This document shows, piece after piece, positions 51,282 through 54,185 of a stretch of DNA of 54,185 bases. The first letter of the stretch is position 1. The number at the start of each line of letters is the position of its first letter. The stretch covers positions 1 through 54,185 of the forward strand of contig JAHFOO010000006.1 of NCBI GenBank assembly GCA_023261645.1, read 5' to 3'. A program made the position numbers and the translations under genes. The DNA is from Candidatus Moraniibacteriota bacterium. Its GTDB lineage: Bacteria > Patescibacteriota > Minisyncoccia > Moranbacterales > UBA1568. A model generated the notes under the pieces. The model was not told the origin of the DNA. It saw nothing but the letters and a program-made list of their open reading frames with translations, and made no database searches.

Positions 51282-51624
51282 AAACAGACCTATAAGCCGG
51301 ATCCTGTTCCTCTCTTGCGAAAGGTGATCATCATTTCTCTTGTTCGTATGTTACCATACGAATCTTTGCGGTTCTTCCCGATTGCTCGAGACACGACCTT
51401 GCACTCAAGTAAGGATTTAGCTGTTGCACCCCCTACGTTACCGTAAGGACTGAACCTTTGCAGGTCCTCTCCTTCCTTTCGAAAGAAGACATCTCTGTTC
51501 GCACCTCGCGCCTCACGGCGTATGGGAGTTACCCATTACTTGCTGCTAACCGAAATTAGCGAGTGTCCGGACTTTCCTCACTCCGCTTCCGAAGAAGCGG
51601 TCGCGCGATAATCCAATCTGTTCT
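51282..51624 (-). ncRNA. rnpB: RNase P RNA (bacterial type A)
   Basis: Read on the minus strand the sequence contains the invariant GAGGAAAGTCCGGAC near the 5' side, GTGCAACAGC-type CR-IV context, the GGTAA-containing cores and the 3' ACAGGATCCGGCTTATAGG. P1 can be closed by AACAGATT (51622-51615) with GGTCTGTT (51290-51283). The length of about 343 nt is normal. It is the catalytic RNA that matures tRNA 5' ends. Ends are set by P1 and are approximate by a few nucleotides. Confidence 0.95.
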
Positions 51625-51646
51625 GAAAAAGAACGGGAAACAACCT

Positions 51647-51675
51647 ATTATAGCACAAAATGACGTTCCAAGCAA
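51647..51675 (-). promoter_or_regulatory. Promoter of rnpB
   Basis: On the minus strand TTGCTT (51675-51670), a 17-bp spacer and TATAAT (51652-51647) lie about 25 bp before the RNA 5' end. The -35 box falls in the loop of the pheT terminator. Confidence 0.65.
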
Positions 51676-51690
51676 GTACGAAACGTCATT
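51657..51690 (-). terminator. Probable terminator of pheT
   Basis: On the minus strand AATGACGTT and AACGTCATT form a 9-bp stem around a loop of about 14 nt, followed by only a short T run. It begins within the pheT stop region and overlaps the rnpB -35 box. Confidence 0.55.
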
Positions 51691-54025
51691 AGAGCTTCAA
51701 CCGAGCCTCAAATCGCTCATCAGCGAGAGCGACAATTCGGTCAAATATACCCTCTATCTCTTCACCTGAAAGTGTCCGATCATCTGCGCCAAAAGAAAGG
51801 TGGAATGCCAAACTCTTTTCTTCACCCTGTTCATAGATATCGAAAAGTTCAAAGTGTCTCAAAAGCGGGGCTCCCGACTCAAGAAGTAACTGCTCAAATT
51901 CGCCCACGGTCACCTTGTGAGGAAAGGTGAGAGAGATATCACGGACAGCGTACGGAAATTTCGGAAGCGGTTGTGCTTCCACGGCGGATGCGAAGGAGGA
52001 CGACAAATCTTTCGCAGAAAAGAGGGCACAGGCGATACGTCTCTTCACACCGAATTTTGCAAGAACACGCGGAGAAATTTCTCCGATCGTACCGATGACG
52101 TTCCCATCTGAAATGATATGTGCTGAACGACTTGGATGCCAGAGAGTTTCTTTCTGCGCCACCGCTTGGAAGGAAATGTTCCTCTGGTGGGTGAAGTCGA
52201 GTAGCGACACTACTTTTCCTTTCAAGAGTGCGAATGGGTTTTCATTTTTCGCATCAGCCACTACCAGTGTCAATTGTTTTTCTTCATTGACGAAGGTTTT
52301 TTCATCTCGCGTATAGGCACTTCCGTATTCGAAGTATCGAAATGAATCAAAATAACGGAGATTGTCTTTGGCTTTTATGAGCGCCGTGAGAAGCACTGAC
52401 GGGCGGAGAAGTGAAAGCTCCGGACTAAGAGGATTGATGAGGGTAAGATGATTCTTGAGATCGAGAGAATATTTCTCCGCATCAGACGTACCATAAAACG
52501 AATAGGTCATCATTTCATCGAAACCGGCCGACGAGAGATATTCTTTCATTTTCCGTTCAAATCGTTTCGCCTGATTCTCTTCGGGAAGAGACAACTCGAA
52601 TGTCGGTGCCGTAACGGGAATATTCTCATATCCGAACGTCCGACCGATTTCTTCCACCAAATTCCATTCATCTTCGAGATCTATCCGTCTTGTCGGAACA
52701 GTTATGACAAATGATTCTTTCTCTGCCTGTACATCACAACCGAATGCCTCGAGACAGGACCGAATGAAATCTTTCTCAATCGGAACCCCGAGCATCCTTT
52801 CAGTGAGGCCATACGGGAGGACAATCGTTTTCGGTTCAAGTGGTGATGGATAGACATCGGTAAAACCAACCACTGTAGCCCCACAGTACTCTCTGAACAA
52901 TTTCGCAGAAAGAGCAAACGTATCTGATGAGATGTGAGCATCCAGCCCTCTTTCATATCGATAAGATGCATCCGTAGAGAGATTGTGGCGGACACGTGTC
53001 CGTCTCACGGAGACCGCATCAAAAATAGCAATTTCGAGGAATACCCGTGTCGTTTTCTCTGTTATTGCTGAATACATACCACCCATCACACCGGCAAGAG
53101 CGAGAGCTTTCTTCTCATCAGCGATGACGAGGTCTTCGATATCAAGACTGATCATATCACCGGAGAGCAGTTGTAACTGTTCCCCTGTCTTCGCCTGACG
53201 GATGATGACCTTTCCCTCTATCATATCCGCATCGAAAGCGTGCATCGGCTGACCATATTCCAAAAGAAAAAAATTGGTGATGTCTACCGGCGCACTGATC
53301 GAACGTACATCATTTCGGAGAAGAAAAGATTGAAGTGAAAGCGGTGATGTCCCCTGCTGTACATTTTCAAACAAAAATCCTGCGTAACGAGAACATTTTT
53401 CGGATGCTATTTCTATCTCGATAGGATTCTTCGGATATTTGTCGAGTGGTTCATTTTCAAAGGAAAGATTTCGTCCTTCAAGAGCTCCGATCTCTCTGGC
53501 AAGTCCTCGATACGACAATGCATCCGCACCGCGATCCGGGAGAATTTTGAGATCAAGGATAAAATCTGAGAGGCCGGAATACTCTGCAAATGATGTCCCG
53601 ATAGGCGCATCATCCGGAAGGACTAGGATGCCCTCGTGCTTTTCTCCGAATCCAAGTTCCCTCTCTGACCAGATCATCCCCTGTGATGCTTCTCCACGGA
53701 TTTCAGTCTCTTGTATCTCGACATTTCCAGGGAGTTTCGCACCAGGAAGAGCGACGACCACTTTCTGTCCTTTGTCGACATTCGGCGCTCCACAGACGAT
53801 CTGACGAACCATATCGCCGGTGTCCACCCGAGTTACTTTGAGTTTATCAGCATTCGGATGCTTCTCCGCTTCCAGTACCAATCCGATTACAACACTCTCC
53901 AAACTATGTTTGAACGACTCTACTCCCTCCACTTCGAAAGCGCGCGTGAGGAATAACTTCGAAAGTTCCTCTGCGGATTTTTTCGTTCCCGATAATTCGA
54001 CCAATTTGTTGTAACTATACCGCAT
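51689..54025 (-). CDS. pheT: Phenylalanyl-tRNA synthetase beta subunit
   Basis: The 778-residue protein has the standard order. An N-terminal tRNA-binding OB domain (about 39-150, with H-P-N-A-D-K-L-K-V) is followed by the B3/B4 editing domain (about 200-360, with M-H-A-F-D-A-D). The B5 domain and catalytic-like core (about 395-680, T-D-A-S-Y-R-Y-E-R-G-L just upstream) and the C-terminal FDX-ACB anticodon-binding domain (about 685-778, starting L-P-K-F-P-A-V-R-D type) complete it. It pairs with PheS to charge tRNA-Phe, and pheS lies directly upstream. Length is normal. It places the right end of the window in core genome. Confidence 0.97.
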   Translation of the reverse strand: MRYSYNKLVELSGTKKSAEELSKLFLTRAFEVEGVESFKHSLESVVIGLVLEAEKHPNADKLKVTRVDTGDMVRQIVCGAPNVDKGQKVVVALPGAKLPGNVEIQETEIRGEASQGMIWSERELGFGEKHEGILVLPDDAPIGTSFAEYSGLSDFILDLKILPDRGADALSYRGLAREIGALEGRNLSFENEPLDKYPKNPIEIEIASEKCSRYAGFLFENVQQGTSPLSLQSFLLRNDVRSISAPVDITNFFLLEYGQPMHAFDADMIEGKVIIRQAKTGEQLQLLSGDMISLDIEDLVIADEKKALALAGVMGGMYSAITEKTTRVFLEIAIFDAVSVRRTRVRHNLSTDASYRYERGLDAHISSDTFALSAKLFREYCGATVVGFTDVYPSPLEPKTIVLPYGLTERMLGVPIEKDFIRSCLEAFGCDVQAEKESFVITVPTRRIDLEDEWNLVEEIGRTFGYENIPVTAPTFELSLPEENQAKRFERKMKEYLSSAGFDEMMTYSFYGTSDAEKYSLDLKNHLTLINPLSPELSLLRPSVLLTALIKAKDNLRYFDSFRYFEYGSAYTRDEKTFVNEEKQLTLVVADAKNENPFALLKGKVVSLLDFTHQRNISFQAVAQKETLWHPSRSAHIISDGNVIGTIGEISPRVLAKFGVKRRIACALFSAKDLSSSFASAVEAQPLPKFPYAVRDISLTFPHKVTVGEFEQLLLESGAPLLRHFELFDIYEQGEEKSLAFHLSFGADDRTLSGEEIEGIFDRIVALADERFEARLKL

Positions 54026-54056
54026 AAATTTCTAATACCTAATATCTAATTTCTCA

Positions 54057-54185
54057 TCAAAACTGTCGGATAAAACGGAGGTCACCACTCATAAACGATC
54101 GGATGTCGGTAATTTTGTATTTCATCATAGCCAGACGTGTCGTTCCGAAGCCCCAGGCAAATCCCTGATATACTCCTCGTTTATA
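54057..54185 (-). CDS. pheS: Phenylalanyl-tRNA synthetase alpha subunit, 3' end (partial)
   Basis: The last 42 codons are visible on the minus strand, from the window edge to TGA at 54059-54057. They encode the PheS C-terminus with [16 protein letters not shown] (class II motif 3, including the invariant Arg) and DLRFIRQF. It is separated from pheT by about 30 bp of TAATACCTAATATC-like sequence and belongs to the same operon. Confidence 0.95.
   Translation of the reverse strand, partial: YKRGVYQGFAWGFGTTRLAMMKYKITDIRSFMSGDLRFIRQF

Noticed and set aside
54120-54150. PheS motif 3 reading GFGTTR instead of GxGxER as an active-site defect
   Set aside because: The invariant Arg is kept and the neighbouring residue varies in the family; too little of the gene is visible to judge.
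54057-54185. UGA recoding to Gly as in Gracilibacteria
   Set aside because: UGA ends pheS and other genes exactly where the protein families end, so the standard code fits.
1-54185. tRNA genes, insertion sequences with transposase, or a replication origin
   Set aside because: No cloverleaf, transposase motif or DnaA-box cluster could be seen by eye on either strand.

Overview
The window looks like a chromosomal piece of a Candidate Phyla Radiation (Patescibacteria, Parcubacteria-like) bacterium. This is inferred from the gene families: many GT-C membrane glycosyltransferase paralogs, small AbiE and DUF4143 cassettes, a four-helix-bundle S23 protein, an LCAT-like secreted protein with OmpL47-type repeats, and generally tight gene packing. 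UGA is an ordinary stop codon here (for example at the end of pheS), so the Gracilibacteria-type recoding does not apply. Promoters look like standard sigma70 sites, with several TTGACA/17/TATAAT matches. Taxonomy was not tested by any search.

Most of the window is one large cell-surface glycan locus. From the left there is the end of an unknown gene with a terminator (1-399). A leftward run of six GT-C type membrane glycosyltransferases follows (425-10374); five of them are clear paralogs of one another. A divergent rightward operon comes next: GT-C, membrane-anchored GH28, and a further paralog of the same family (10550-15813). After an orphan promoter-gene-terminator unit (15884-16437), a leftward block carries an LPG-synthase-TM/AglD-like protein, a GT4, UDP-glucose dehydrogenase, an S23 four-helix-bundle protein and a polyprenyl-phosphate GT2. 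A candidate small RNA lies inside that block at about 18614-18669.

The region at 21.5-26.0 kb is accessory. It holds a zinc-ribbon ORF, a coiled-coil ORF and a class I glutamine amidotransferase. The last ~80-90 bp of the amidotransferase gene recur twice downstream. The three copies bracket an AbiEi/AbiEii toxin-antitoxin pair and then a DUF4143 AAA ATPase, each on the opposite strand with its own promoter. This looks like serial site-specific insertion at a gene 3' end, or a cassette array, and is the most interesting structure in the window.

From 26.0 to 42.9 kb the glycan locus resumes: GT2, DUF2304, a large membrane protein, two GT4s, asparagine synthase, SAM methyltransferases, a DUF2334 deacetylase-like protein, a FemAB/GNAT-like protein, another GT, a Wzx-type flippase, a DUF2142 protein and its membrane-anchored partner. 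The 34.5-39.9 kb part is visibly AT-richer, as expected for an exchangeable serotype-type segment. The right side has a Fic protein whose catalytic His is Gln, galE, small membrane proteins, a 1158-residue secreted beta-helix/LCAT-like/OmpL47 protein, the initiating polyprenyl-phosphate sugar-phosphate transferase, RNase P RNA (rnpB), pheT and the 3' end of pheS.

Working model (inference): the initiating transferase loads a sugar phosphate on undecaprenyl phosphate, cytoplasmic GT4/GT2 enzymes and methyltransferases extend and decorate the chain, and the flippase exports it. Meanwhile the GT2 enzymes make polyprenyl-phosphate sugars that the many GT-C proteins use outside the membrane. Ugd and GalE supply UDP-GlcA and UDP-Gal type donors.
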